Positions 12,536-27,200 of a stretch of DNA of 64,000 bases are shown piece after piece. The first letter of the stretch is position 1; the number at the start of each line of letters is the position of its first letter. Made by a program: the position numbers and the translations under genes. This DNA comes from Acanthaster planci (taxonomy: Eukaryota; Echinodermata; Asteroidea; Valvatida; Acanthasteridae), in contig NW_019091368.1 of the NCBI RefSeq assembly GCF_001949145.1, forward strand, positions 2,272,840 to 2,336,839. Reading direction: 5' to 3'. The notes under the pieces are model-generated. The model had not been told where the DNA came from. It made no database searches and was given only the letters and a program-made list of their open reading frames with translations.

Positions 12536-13821
12536 ATGGTGAGGCAGTTCGATTATCAAAAACTGACCGTGATCAGAGCCCTGCGGACGATTTCAACATC
12601 GTCGTCCCGTTCGGCAGCGCCAGCGGGAAGCTCTGTCAGTGGTCCAGGTAGGCCGGCCGGTGTAGGTCAGCCCGATCAGAAGGGGGCTTCCACCGGCCTG
12701 CTAAGCAGACTACGGAGTGACGGCAGGGTGTTGTCTTTGTTGCAAACGTACGAGGATGTGGTGGGCATTGGAGATGTCAAGCGGGCTCAAGAGAGAGTGA
12801 CCCAGGTCATTGATTTAATTCACATGATTTTTCCAATTTGCCGTGATTGTAAGCCATCAAAGCTTGTCATATAAAGAAGATTGGATACATGATGTTGCAA
12901 TGGCACATAAAAGCTCATTTTAAAGTTATAAATGCAGAAAGTCATTTTTTTTTACAGAAACCAAATGTCATTTGAATCAAGACTATTTGAAATGTATTTT
13001 TTCATCTTTAGATTGAAAAGGAATTTATGGAAGTTCGTGAAACTGTCAAGAAATCCGCCCAAGAGTTACACAGTGTTCAGGCAGATTTAAGAGCAATACG
13101 TGCCAAGCTGGACAGAACACCCCGCGATGATGCAAAATTCTTGGAATATGCAACAGAGGAGCATCTGGCCATCCAAAAGGAACGGAAGATGGAGGAGAAC
13201 CACGACTTGCTGGAGGATGTGGAGAGAAGTACATTTGCTAAGCTGTCGACAGCCGTGAGAGAGAGTCATGAGAAGCAGCGATCACAGGAAGAGAGAACAA
13301 AGTACTGGGGCATCATTGGGTCTATTGTGGGGACGATCATTGGCCTGCTGGGCTCCACAGCCATCAACCAAAAGCGCATGTGGGAGCTCCGGACTATGGT
13401 GGGCGACCTGCAGAAGGACATTGGCCAGAATGGCCAGCTGCGGGACCTGCAGGGCCTGGTGGCAGACATCCGAACGGCGGTGGGCGACGGCAGCAGTGGG
13501 GACGACTCGGGCCCTGGCACCAGCGAGGTCGTAGCGGCCCTGGACCGACTTGCCGAGCAGCAACGGGAGGGGTTGGAGGCCCAGGAGAAGAACCTGACCA
13601 AGATCCTCAAGCACCAGGAGGGGGTCCTTGTGAAGGAGATGGAAGGGGTGCGGAGGTTCGCAGCTGTTGGGACTGGGGACGTGACCACCTTAGAAGAGCT
13701 TGTCAACAACGCCGAGCAAAAATTGGAGTGGGAAATGAAAATGAGCACGCTATCGACCGTCGTCTTCATCTATGGAGCCTTCGCCCTGACACTACCTATA
13801 CTTTATAGTATATTTAAATAA
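12536..13821 (+). CDS. CCDC51: CCDC51 / MITOK, pore-forming subunit of the mitochondrial ATP-sensitive K+ channel
   Basis: Two exons, 12536-12805 and 13012-13821, joined in phase 0 (donor CAG|GTCATT, acceptor TTTAG|ATT); 359 aa against about 411 in human. The N terminus (VRQFDYQKLTVIRALRTIS) is basic and serine-rich, like a mitochondrial presequence. The family region YEDVVGIGDVKRAQERVT is followed by a charged coiled coil (about 91-185) containing LDRTPRDDAKFLEYATEEH and AVRESHEKQR. A first membrane span, WGIIGSIVGTIIGLLGSTAI, lies at about 189-208. A polar, Gly/Ser-rich region follows, and a second span near the C terminus ends in TLPILYSIF. In mammals this protein sits in the mitochondrial inner membrane and pairs with ABCB8; that role is transferred by homology. 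The linker is shorter than in human and no key region is missing. Confidence 0.93.
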
Positions 13822-16800
13822 TGAACTGCACATATTAAATCAACAACGCCTACAAACAAGGTAGAACAATGCAAAGTACCAAATTTCTGCATCCAAAGAC
13901 ACAGCTTTACAGGGAATATTGGACACTGGACAAGGTGGAGGTTGAATAACAATCAGTGTGTAGGATTTCTCAAGCAAATTGACAAAAGTTTCTTTAAAAA
14001 TTCCATTTTTGCTTGCCTAATTAATGCTTTAACGTGCAGTATTCTTAAAAAAAAGTCAAAGGTATAAAAATAATCCAGTTTGTAAATACAATTAACTGTA
14101 CTTGTATTTACTTTTGCATTTTGCCTCATCCTAGTAGCATGCGTTGTCAAATTTAGGCTCCCACTTCTTCTAATCTTGTACCAAGCAAGTAATCATTCTG
14201 TTCTTCCATTATTTTGTATTTTTATAAGTATAATCATTGTTCTCCACAGTAATGTATTGTGTTTCCATCTTCTAAATTGGAACAAAAGAGTAATGATCAT
14301 TATGTTATGTTTATTGACTCAGCTTTGGTAAATTAGTTTTCTACAAGATCACTTTGACTTTGTATTCTTTATGAATTATGCTGCCCATCGAGCTGAACAG
14401 GATGCAGATATTTTCAATATGTATGTACATGTATTCCTGTTCAAAATAGCTTTCAGGCCAGTAGCTAGGACTTTTTGTGGGGGGGTGCAAATCCTCAACA
14501 AAGCGGACCAAGCATACATGTAGATTTTTTGCTATTTTATTTTGGAAAAACAGCAGGATTCATGAGGTCGTACCAATTGTTTTGGGGGCCTTACAAGGAA
14601 ACTTCCAAAGAGGCAAAAATACCGAAGCGCGTGGCATTTGTTTCTTGCACAAAATGTTCTGCTGTTGCTAAACAACATTTCTTGCTTTAAAAGCTGACCT
14701 TTTAGTTAAGTGGGGGATGGGGTGCGGATACACCCCTGCACCCCCCCCACCCCCGTTATGGGCCTGGTCAAAGCTCATTGAACTCTTGAAAGCATTGGAA
14801 ATTGCTACTTGTTGCAAATGAAATACATATTGTATTCCATCCTAAAATTCTAAGTGGGATGATTTCAGGAGTCAAGATAGAAGTACCTGTGGAAATGTTT
14901 TTGTATGTTTGTTTTTAGGGGTTGTTGAACAAATATGAAAGGCCAGTTTGTACATTTGCCATATTGAGCATGAGCGCGATTTCTAGCTTTGTGGTGAAAT
15001 TGCAAAAGTTGAACCCATTTTGTCATTGTAAGTACTTCCTGGAATCAAATTTGAATTCATATTCACCTCCGCATGAAAAGTTCAAACCATCCTCCAAAAT
15101 TGGTCTCACGCCAGTTCCATTACAACCCAGTTCAAGGCACACATAAATGCCTCATAAAAAAATCAGGAGTGTGTCTGCGTGGACATGCTTTGTTTTACCA
15201 AAGAGGACAGAAAGGGGACAAAAGGTGTTGTCCTTGATGGCCAATCTATTGTCCTTGGTGGTAAGTGCCTTTGCTCAGTTGATGAGAGAGGAATAATATT
15301 ATGGGACCAGAGGTAAACACATTGCCCTCTCCTTGGTGGTATATCAAAACACACCTGTGTTCGGGCAAGCTGTTCCTTTGGTGGACTTGGTAACAAAAGA
15401 GGTCCACACACTGCAGCTAATGAAGACACGGCGTGGACTTGCTTGCATGCAAGTCCAGGTGTCCTCCCCTTCTCTTCACAGCAGTTTCAGAGGATGTACT
15501 TTCATACCGAGTATCAAAATACGGAGGGAAAATATTCTGTCCACTGGTTTTTTTTTTCAAACACATGGCGATAAAAGAATGTCCACAGTAGCTTTGTGTA
15601 GTCTTAGTTGTCTCATCTTATGCTGCATGTCTATGTGAGCACTACAAAGTTTTGTTTGTCTTGCTGTAGCAAACCTCGGTAGGATTCAGGGACTCTTCAA
15701 TGCTTCCAATGTTGGTTAATTGCAATTGTTCACCAATACACTGACATTTCAAATTCCTATATAATAACAAGCTACATCAGTAACTGAACCTACTGATGGC
15801 ATTTACGAAGTCATCTTTTCTGTTATTTTGTTTCTCAAGCTGCTGCTTATTCTCATTAAGAACTCTGGATCCTTTTTTTAAGTGCTTGAAGGAGAATGTT
15901 TTAATAAGTCTATGTACTGGCGACGTCGCACTTCGTGTATATGTGCACTTTCCTGTGGAACTAGTGAGCTTCCATTCCATTGAGGAAGAAATTCCTGTCG
16001 TCAAGGGGTTAAAAAACATGTACTCAAAGATGACTTCATTTACAGAAAAACATGACACAAAAGCAAACAATGCCCTTGTTTATTTTCCCCCAAAATGTTC
16101 ATTTATTGGTAAAAATTCCACATCATCTTTAATCAAACTAAATGCACTACATATCAATAAATCCCTAAAAAATATCCTACTACTCATTGATATAATTCCC
16201 AAGGGCATAGATTTGTTCGCCAACTTGGGGTGAGATGATGTTGAATTGAAAGTGGCTTGAAAGCTCTTCTTTCGCCAGATAATTCAAGAAGTAATGATTA
16301 AGGATAAAGGGGAGAGCACTCTGCTAAGGGCTGAACAGATTTTGCCCCTTGATACTGGCTCAGTTTGTGGTGAATTGCATCTTCAATTATGGCTTTAAAA
16401 AACAACTAAAAACACCAAGCATCAGTTTCACTTCAAACAGTTACACACTAACAAATCAGGAGCAATTAGGGGCAACCTAGATCAAGGACCATAATTAACC
16501 ATAGTTGGACTAACTGATTGAACGTAGGTTAGTCAACGATGGTTGGACTAGTCTAGTTAACTATTCGCAACCAGCCTATCGAGGTTGGTAGCATCGTTGG
16601 TTTGCCACAAATCGTTTTTAATAGCACAGTGCAGAGAGGACCAGTTACAAGAGTTATGCTGGGAAAACAGTAAGTCACGAGTAAATGATAATTTTCACTT
16701 TTATTTTTTGCTATTTTGCCCTTCCTGCGGCCACCTTTTCTCCCATTTGACCTGACGACCTACCAACGGTTGACTAGGGTCGTTCGCACTGTAACTTCAC

Positions 16801-18267
16801 TGCACATGCACTTGGTGCGTCGCAAACCAACCACTAGTTAACTAGCGGTCCTTGCTCGAACTGGCCCTAGGGTTCTTCCTGAATGTTGTTGGGTTTGTTT
16901 TCCTATGAACATATATTCTTGGTAAATTTGTGAGTTAGAAGCCCTCAAAAGTAAGACTAAAATGGAATTCCTGAAGTTGGGGTCTTAATTAAACTTTGAA
17001 CAAAATTAAAATTTTCTAACCTACATGTGCCAGCGCACCACAGGACAGCATAAGGGAAATTAGCTATCAGTACCATACAAAGACCAATTAATATAACTAG
17101 TGCAATACACGACTATAACATTTTACGTCAAATGGCCCAAGAAGTAATTTCAGTTTAAAATGAAACCTCCATCCCCAAAAAATCAGTGTGGCCTTTTTAA
17201 AAAGTAATACAGTACTTACAGAGACTAATGGATAAACAATAAATTCAATAACTACTTGAAGAATTATGTTCTTTCCATCTTTATGTTTCATCTTCTTAAA
17301 TATGTACATTTGCGACTGGAACTAGTAAAATTCAACAATAAAAATATAACTGTGATTTATCTTCAATACCAATATAAGTCCTTTTTTAATAATAATTCAA
17401 AATCTATTGTAAAACACGTAACAGTGAACCATCTGGAACGGCCACAGATGATTTTCAAATAATGAATTGTTCCAATAACAAAGGTGTTCTGATCATGTGA
17501 ACGTATATATATAAAATGTATATAATGCTATAACTATTCCCCCCTTCTAATTTTCTTCTTTTTGGTAGTGGGTGTCACACCAATGTGCACGTGATCTTTA
17601 AGGAGCAATTTCCAGCTAAGCTTTAAAGCACAGTTTAACTCAAGATAATATCAATTATTATCACTTATGAAAATCCCACTGTCTACCAGAACTTCTTTGA
17701 GTAAGCCTTTTGAACAACGAAACAGCATTTACAAATAAAACCACTATGTGACTCAGATTTCACTTGAGGGTGTCTTGGCCAGCTTCAAACACTAGACAGA
17801 CACCTTGACCATAAGCTTCGCATACCCTTGGACGTTTTTGGATTATTTGACGTAAGCAATGACTATGTGCTAGCACTTTCTCTACTCTGTTGATGACATA
17901 CGGACCCATAGAGAACACGACTGTAGGGGAATTAACACAGGGATGTAGGTTTAAGTGTGAGGACTGCTACATTGTTTTCCGACGCAGTGCTGGATTGGGG
18001 AGGATTCTGGGAGGAGACTTGAGTTGCAAGGAATTGACTTGTGGAGCTGTGTCTGATTTGACTGGCTGCGGGTTGGAGTCACATGCACGTCTATGGGAAT
18101 CGGCTCAGGGCACCAGCCAGTGATTTCAATGGGCACACATATCCAGCCGCAGCCAGGGAAATTCAGGACATGGCTTACGATAGGGTTGCAATATTGATCG
18201 TGACCTGTCAGAGGGTGACAAAATGGGAGGGGGAGCAAATGACGCCCTGGACAGTTGGCAGTCTTCA
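13822..18267. other. Convergent intergenic interval between CCDC51 and ALAS
   Basis: Holds the 3' UTRs of the two converging genes. An ATTAAA just after the CCDC51 stop (near 13834) is a weak poly(A) candidate. TTTATT motifs (AATAAA on the minus strand) near 16071-16110 and 16695 could serve ALAS, but none is decisive. A degraded G-run element spans about 14457-14770. No exon was found. Confidence 0.45.
14457..14770. mobile_element. Degraded element with G-run left end and C-run right end
   Basis: The left side reads CAGTAGCTAGGACTTTTTGT followed by seven G. The right side has a C-run followed by GTTATGGGCCTGG. This fits the common invertebrate class of short elements with GTAGCCAGG-like termini flanking G/C tracts. 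Boundaries are approximate and there is no coding capacity. Confidence 0.4.
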
Positions 18268-21200
18268 TTACTCGCCGAAGGACACCCTGACCATCGGCTT
18301 GACGACCCCGTTCAGGAAGAACTCCCGTTCCAGGTCCGACAGCATGTCGAAAGGCCGCATCTCCTTGCAGAATCGGCACTCCATACTCGCCTGGGGCAGG
18401 GGCTGGGACGGACCCAGCACCAAGCCACACTCTGTCCACGCAGTCCTCAGGGCCTGCACAAACTCGTCCATCATGGCCGAGGTGTGGAAGGGTGTTGGGG
18501 CGATGCGCAGCCGCTCCTCCCCACGGCCGACAGTGGGTGGGTTGATGGCCTGCACGTACATGCCATAATTGACCAGCAGGTGGTTGGCCACTTGGGTGGA
18601 CTTCTCAGCATTACCGACCTGTAGGGGCCACGGGCAAAAAGTAAGTGCAGGAATATGTTTTAAACCCGCACTCTGTTTATATGTACATCCTCCAACAACT
18701 CTTCAAAGTTCACTCCCCCATACTGTCCCATGCTTTGCTGAATTACACCACAGCAGTTGACGTAATGCCAAGCACATTTGTTGATACACAAATGGCACTC
18801 GGCAGTTCACTCCATTTGGAGTCTTTGCTGGTAAGGCGTGGCGTCCAAAGTATGTTGGGTGGAGGGAAGCGGCACAGTTAGCTGACAGGCTCAAAATTAC
18901 ACCTATAGGGTGAGTGTCAACATCTACTCTATCATTACATTGATACACAGTTCAAATGTACAGGTAGATAACATCTGCAAAGCTGGAATTGAAAATTACA
19001 AATTGTTTGTAAACTTTCATCACCAACTACATCAGTCGCTGAAGTAGAGATAAACCATCTTGACAACACCATCGAATACTCAAGAGCCTATGCTTTGTAA
19101 AGGATGTAGTTTGACAGTTGCAGTTTCTTTATACAGTAAAAGGTGAGGAAAAATAGGGAATATCCAAGGCCCAACTTCAAAACTGTGGACCCCAGCAAAT
19201 TAAAGTGACAGAAAAAAGCTGGTTAACTCACATGAATGGGAATGATATGGCTGGGGCAGTCAATGACGGGCAAGCCGGCTTGGGTGAGTTTGTAGCGCAT
19301 CTCTTTCACTGACTCCTGGTGGCGAGCCCGCAGAGATCGCCCTTCCTCGCTCCTGAGCACCTGACACAAGAGGCCAATGAAATTCAAACTTCAGTGTAAC
19401 AGTGAACAGACCACGAGGGCTTACTTGTGAAATCTGCGGAGTTCATGACAAGCTTTGGCCAGACATCTTGGCGTCTTTCGTGCATCATGTACACCATTTT
19501 GGACACCCTGTTTTGTTAAAGAAATCCATGTACGTGTGGGAAAAGTCAAACCTTAGAAACTTGGACCCCCTATGTTTCACTTCAAGGCTGCGTACATATC
19601 TCGTAGCAGTATTCTCTTTTTATGGTCCCTACTGTCAACTTACCTCAATAGATGCCATGGCCCCGGCTAGGATCATGGGAGGTAGTGCTGTGGTGAAGAT
19701 AAAACCAGCGGCGTAGCTACGCACCATGTCAATCAGGTCCGAGTTACCCGTGACGTAGCCACCTACCATGCCGTAAGCTTTACCTGATAAAAAAAAACCA
19801 AGCGGCAGGGTAAAAAATGTTGTAACACCCAGTGCACTGTCCCGCAAACACCTGCTAAGAGTATATATCAAGACTGCAATGTTAAGAAGTCTACAGCCCT
19901 GAGTTGTGTATGCACTGCTGTGGGGTTAGTTGCAACAGAAAGCTCATTTAAAGTCACTTGAAAGAGTGTACGCCACTTCAAACTTTGGGCATGCGCCTTG
20001 AAAGACAAACGAGCTATAATGGGAGATGCAACCCGACAGGTGCAAATAATTGGTTGCAACCAAAGATCATGGCTCCGTCCCAAACTGCGAGGCCAGGAAA
20101 TGTAAACACACCCCTTGCACTAACGGCCTCTCTAAGTGATCATTTTGAGGTTGTGACTGATGATGACCTGAAGCACATGTCACATTGCACGATAATTTGC
20201 AGGGCGAAAAGGAGGTTTGGTGTAAACGGACCACAAATGGTCAAGTTACGAGCACATCAGCTCAACTGAAATTCTCAGACATAGGTTTGCGTAACTTGTG
20301 GGTGGTGAGGTTTGCCTAGTGAAGTTGTTGTCCAAAGTCTCCTCCCATGGTTGGGAGCCAGTGAGTTAAGAAGTCTACTTAAAGTAACGTCATTCTTCTC
20401 TGAAGAACTGACGAACTTGACATGGCAAACAACGCACTACATGCAGCCTGAGGAAAAGCTAGCAGAGCACACTGTGTTAAAAATGTCAATGTCACCTTTC
20501 TAGAGCCATCCGACTTACTGAAGAGACACGGACGGGGTGCTACCTCACACTACTTACACTCGTTAAGCACTTGTTGCAAACTGTGAAACCGCAGAGACGT
20601 TGGAACATACCTAGAGTACCGGATATGATGTCTATGTCATCCAGGCAGCCGTCTCGCTCCGCAACCCCAGCACCGTGATCGCCATACAACCCCACAGCGT
20701 GGACTTCGTCCACGAACGTGATGGCTCCGTAGCGGTGGGCTACGTCGCACAGCTCCTTCAGTGGGGATACGTCACCTGAAATCATAAAACATAACAACAG
20801 TTCCATTCAGCAAATGTGCACTCGGACATTTTCAGTGCTGTAGTGGAGTCTGTCAACAAGTTACAAGCCCTTTCACAAAACCTGTCATAAGTAGCGGGGT
20901 GAACTAACAAGCGCTTTTGTGAAAGTTCATTTGAATAACTTGTGATTTGATGTGGAAATACTGCAACATCAGTTTCTGACTTGTTTCAACATTTCAAAAT
21001 CTCAATCTACAACTGAGCTATTAGAAAAAGTGGCATTTTGATTTTATGGCCAGAAAGGTCAGTACGTTATGCAAGTTGCAAATCTTTAACCCTAACCCCC
21101 TAGGGTGTATGTAAAATCATACTGAAATTGGAGGATTTGGGACTGTTAGGGTTAATGCTCCAGCATGCAACTAAATTCAAAATTACACAGCTATTAAGGA

Positions 21201-24200
21201 ATGTACAGTTCAAGATGTACACGTGTACATGTATGTGTGAAGTCGGTTCCTCATGCCTGGTAAATGTGACAGAGTGCACCAATGGTCAAAGGCTGTTATA
21301 CGCAGTTAAATGTAGCCTTCGATGCAAATTGCGGGGCTCACTGTGGGAGTACACAGAGATAATGCTGCGGTTTATTTTGTCCACGGCGGACAGTGCCGTG
21401 TCACAAGCTCAGGTAGGGGGCACCCTGCTCACCGGTCATGGAGTGAACCGTCTCAAAGGCTACTATCTTGGGCTTGGAGCGATCCGATTTCTGCAGCAAC
21501 TCCTCCAGGTGGGCAACGTCGTTGTGCCGGAATATAAAGCGGGGCACACCGCTGTTGCGAATACCTTGGATCATGGAGGCGTGGTTGCCTGAGTCCGAGT
21601 AGATGGCACAACCTGACAGAAAAGGCACTTCTAATTAGTTCCTATTTCAATTTTCAAGCCAGTAAGCTTTCCTCTTTTGGCATTTCATCAGAAAAATGCG
21701 AGGTTGACATGTGTAACAAACTGCAAAATTCTTTCACTTTGTGTGAAAAGATGTCAATTACTATTCATTAAAATGTTAGTCCTTTTCTATTATATCCTTA
21801 TTTTCTAAATTAGTAGATCTTTAGTGAAATGCTGAGGTTTTTCTTGTACTACAAATGGCAACTGAAGTAAACAGCTACCTGAATGGGTGGTAGGAACAAC
21901 CCTTGATGGTTCATAAACCAGACGACACGTTTACCCGCTGATGCTAAAAATATTGCTAATTAAGCACAAAAAAAGAGCACTAGCAGTGAACCTTAAAGCA
22001 TATTTTGGCCAGTAAATTGGATTCTAAGATTTTGCTTTATTTCACAAATGTTCCCCATGTTGACAAGTTCAATTATCTCAAGTTACATGTTCTACACTTT
22101 GGGCTGATTGAAAAACCAGTTCGATCAAATGTCTTTTTCACCCCTTTGAAAGTAACATTCATCACGGCACAAGGTGTGGTACCTGGTAGGGACTTGGCAA
22201 GGGTGTAGAGAGTTGAATCGTTTGCCACAAAGCAGGAGGTGAAGAGCAGACCGGCCTCCTTCCGGTGCAGCGTGGCCACGGCAGCCTCCAGCTGCTCATG
22301 GTAGGTGGAGTTGCCCGATATGTTACGAGTGCCGCCCGCCCCGGTGCCGTGCTTCTCAATGGCTTCCCTGGAAAAAGACAACAGGCTCAAAGGGTGACTC
22401 CACGGACAAAATAACCCTAGACAGACTTTAGTCAGCAATACAGTACACTGACCGGCACGATCTGATTATGTAGGTCTCAATAGGACTGTACATGTAGGTT
22501 ACAGTACGATGTATGCAGCAGCATATCCAATAGGGGGTGGGAGTGAGAGGTGAGGGGTAGGTAACTCCCTCTCTCCGACATGTTGCTTTCTTTTAAGAAA
22601 TTAAAGTGCCAACACTCTGAAAATGGAAGTAGCACATCCCTTTGAAGAGAGAGCATCCTTTTCACCGAGGAAGAAAAATCTGGACAATCATTTGATTGAT
22701 GGGGAAAAAAATTCCCTCTGTACTGGACTCAAAACCTGGATACTTTCCAGGTTCTATCCAAAACGCTTTATCAGTTATAAGGGGCACAAAAAGACAAACT
22801 GTTTCACAAAATCACGCACAAGTACTTAATGAGTTGTGAAGGACAGAATAGAGAACAATTTCGGAGATTTATTTATTGCGAACTTAAGTACACGGACACT
22901 TCTCCTAAACTACAATTAGGACTCATTTGTTGGTGCATAAATTATTTCTTCCCGTCTTGAATGTCTCGTTTCTACAAAAAAATGACACAGACCTACAGAT
23001 GCTTTTGTCTAGCAGGTTCACTTGACAAATTGAAACACGTCATCAGTGTTGATTTACCAATGTATGCACAGGTGTGCAGACAAATGGCAGGATTTTTCTG
23101 CGTTCTTATTTGATGTTAAAAGAAAGAAAGATTTCATGGGCTTATTTTGAGCCAATGGCATGTTATCAAGTTTTTAGATATTTTATTCCCTTGGAATGAC
23201 CATAAACCAACTGCATGCAGGAATATTTAAACTGAAATTTCTTTGTGTTGAGTTACTTTTATATAAATTTCCAACAGCAACGCCATATGGTTGAGTGCCT
23301 TTCCCCATATGCAGAAAACACAAAGTCCTTTAAAGTCCAACACTCTCCACAAAACAATATCACTATCCCTTGAGATTACATTCAAGCTGTGATCACAGTG
23401 TCCACTCTCTTGACACCCCACAATGATCCTTGATGATGATTGTGAATAAATGAGATGGCTAGAACACAAAAATGCCTGGTGCGGAAATGAAAAGCAGAGC
23501 CATGGAAACTGAAGGTCAACAAGGCTGCTTGATATGCTAGCGAACCGCTGATGAATTCTGTTTCAGTTCTTCTGCCGGTAGGCCCATAAGGTATTACTGG
23601 ATTAATTATCATCAAAATGAAAGACAAAACCAATTATTACTGCAGAAGAGAGGAAAAATTTCAGTAGATACCGTAAGTCATGTGCATGATATAAACCCTG
23701 TACTTCGTTACTGTACAAAAGGTTGGATGACTTCCAGAAACAGACCTATTGGGATCAATCTTTGGGTATTTAATCTGAAAGATTAAAGAAAATTTCTTGA
23801 AGGAGGAAGGAAAGTTTTACTGCGGTTAGATTGGGGAAAAATCACCAAAAAATCCAGCAAAGGGGTAGGGACAACGACCAAATAATTAAATACTGTCACT
23901 TTGAGGGCTTTTGATCACAAGGAATCAGTTCTGAGAATTATAACAAAATCCGACTGATAATCCAGAACAGGGGACAAGAATCCAAGGATCTGGACAAATA
24001 CTGAGAAATCGCACCCATGAGTTTAAAACAGTAGAGTTAAGTCAATTCAAATAATTCACTATTCGAAGATTCAACCTTCAATTCGATCGAATATCCAAAT
24101 ATTCCGTCATACGGACCAGCAGATTGTTGATGAACAAACCATACACAAAATCAGTTGCACTACGCACACAATTGTACATTATGATCAAAATAATAGATTC

Positions 24201-27200
24201 TCACATCTAGGAGAATCTCCAGCCACACTTTAGCAAGATGAACAATACTTCTGGCCATGTTGTAAATTAATTTTCTATTCCTTTTAAACTGTTTCATGAA
24301 TAATTTACTTTTTGAATCACTGTAAGACTTCTGTTGCTTTTCATTTGCATCTGCTTGAAACAAGCCTCAATAGTGCAATGTTTCTCATTTCAACCAAAGA
24401 AAATGTTTCCTTCCTTTTCATGAATTTTGCATTCAAATGTTTACCCTAACTCCCTAGGGTGTGTGCAAAATCATATTAAAATTGGAGGATTCAGGGCTGT
24501 TAGGGTTAATTCGAAAAATAATATTCAAATATTTGATAATTTTTGGTTATTTGGATATCAGCCCTATAAAACAGAAACACTCAGATCTCTTTGTTTTTGA
24601 CAGGGGGACTGAAAATTTGAATTAAAAAGAAAAAGCTGGGAAATCCCAAGGTGCAATTGGTCAATCTGGAGAGGTATGAACAGAGATTAGAGTTGACGGG
24701 TTTATACTCCTTCCTCCACACCCCTAAGAAGCTGCCTTATCCCCTCCCAAGTTGAGCCAAGCTAAGCACTGACCCATGGACCAAAAAAAAGGCCTCAGCC
24801 CCCTTTCCAATTCTGGGCTTCATCTTCCATTTCAACCTCATCTTCAGCTCATGAGTTTACACCAAAGTAACTGGTGCCCAGATCTCATGGAAATTCACCT
24901 AGCCTCATACTGAAGACTTGAATGCGTCTGAAACAACAGACAGGCGTATTGAGCCACACTGACCCAAGACTGTGAGTCCAAAAATCTTCTGGAACTTCTA
25001 ACGGAAGACTAAAGACGTAAGGTACAAGGCATGCACGGAATGTTCGTACTGAGGACAGGTGCTTTGTTCCTGTGTGATGTGCATGAGCAGACCTTTTGTA
25101 CTTCCACGATCATTGGATTTACATTACAAAAAGTCCTCTATGAGGGCGTTCCATGCAGCCACGACTTCTACGAGTCAAGGTGTGGGGAAAACACCCCCCT
25201 CACCCACAATACTGACTCACTTGACAGCTTCCTTGACCTTGGGGTGCCTGCTCATGCCCAGGTAGTCGTTGCTGCACCAGACCGAGATGGGTAGCGACTC
25301 CTGGCCACCGCCGGGGCAGGAGTACTCCTCAGCATAGGGGAAGGATTCAGCGATGCGGTTGACCTTCTTGAAGATGCGGTAGGTGTGGTCTCGCTTCTTG
25401 GCCTCCACCTTGTCATGCAGGAACTTGTTGTAGTCAAAGGTGCCGTTGTCTGGGAGGAGCAGAGGAGGAGAAAAACATGTCTGACCTGTTTTCTGGGTAA
25501 CAGAGTGCATTTTCTCTTCAATCTCACAGAGAAGCAAAACTTAACCTTCATACTCATTTTCACCTTTTCGTCTTTATAAAAAAAAAGCGCATAGGCCTTC
25601 AAAGATGAGATCAAAACTGACAGCCGTCAAAGGTGGCAAAGCGTAACATTTCAGAGGCTACAGAGACAAAACTGTATCCCAGATGAATCCAGTCAAACTT
25701 CGTCGATAAGAGCACTAAGAATACAACATTCTGCTTTAAACAAGGAAATTTGTTGGTCCCAATCCTTTGTTTCTATTCCTGACAAAGTTCCTGTTATAAC
25801 AAGTTAATTTGCCGAGTCCCAAGGACCTCTTATTAACGAGGTTCCACTGCATATGGATGCTCCTACATTATGTATGCTTTATGTCCTTAACAAATAATTC
25901 ACTGGATGATTTCTGCGGATGCACTTGCTCACATTGACCAAACAAAAACAAAACAAAAATGCAATTTCAACTCTATCTGCACATTAAATATATAAAATGG
26001 TAGCACAAATGACAAAACGCAGCATGACACAAGAATGGAAAATGTGCTACATACCTTTGAGAAAGTCTGCAACGTCTTTGCTGACAGCCTTATCGGGCTT
26101 GACAGGCGTGGCCTTCACAACTGGGGGGGGGGCAAGACAAATGAATGACGTTTATTGTCAGTTCTTTTACCGTTCTCATCACATGCATTTTACAATCACC
26201 ATCACACCACAGTATGTTCACAGCTCTTGTCTGAGTTATGTACGGGAGTCACCTTGGCGTGGTGCTTTTTTCCTTTTCCTTGCCTTTCGCCTCTGCGGCT
26301 CCGGTTTGATTCCCGGCACACTTCACATGTGGACGGGGTTTTCCGTCCCAACCCAGTTCCGTGGGTTTTACCCAGAATATTCTTCTGGGGTTTTCCTGCC
26401 ACCCCTAGAACTGTAACTCAGCGACTTCTTAATGTCTCTCCTCTTCAGGGTTCTTCTGGCTTACGAGCTACAGTGCCTTGGGTACTTTTGAGGAATCTTT
26501 GGTTCCATTACAGGAAAGAATAAAGTATCATGTATTTTTGAAGTTGTTTTTCTTTTCCATTCCCAACGATGTGAGTCAGGGAACTGCAAATGTTCTCTAA
26601 TCATTGCATTTCAAAGAATAATAAATCTTCCCATACACTGCTCCCTCCAAATCAATTATGGAAAAATTATTTCACACAAATTTGCTACTTCAGTTCACAT
26701 TCCAATGTCACTTGTCGAAATCTTGCCGTTCGCATTTGTTGAATAGAATATAGATTGTGTGCATGTGTCTGTACAGTATCATACTGTCATGGCCGTGTAT
26801 AAACACAACATGGGCATTGATATTCTGAAAGAACATTCCACCGTATGTCATGGACTTTTCCCTGCGTCTGAGTAATCCGTTTGTGGACGCACAGAAAAAT
26901 AACCAGGACGGAATATCAACAAGCAGTCACGGTAACTTTTTACATTTTTTAGTCCAGTGCAAATGCAGCTTTAGGACTCACTCGGCCGGATCAGGTCACA
27001 ATTTCTAATTTCCCTCAGGGGGGCAGCTAAAAAAATGGTTTAGACTTCTACGAGGTTTTCGCTTGATATTTTGAACGTACAGGTGACAGTAATTCCTCCT
27101 GCCCAGGTGAAATTCGATAATCAAATCGTTGATGATATTATCCAAGAAGGCAGGGACGGTCAGATCCTGAAAATTCAATTAATCACCCAGAATCAGTCCC

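Noticed and set aside
13266-13808. Long frames of 88-167 codons overlapping CCDC51 exon 2
   Set aside because: Shadows of the real GC-rich coding exon in other frames and on the opposite strand.
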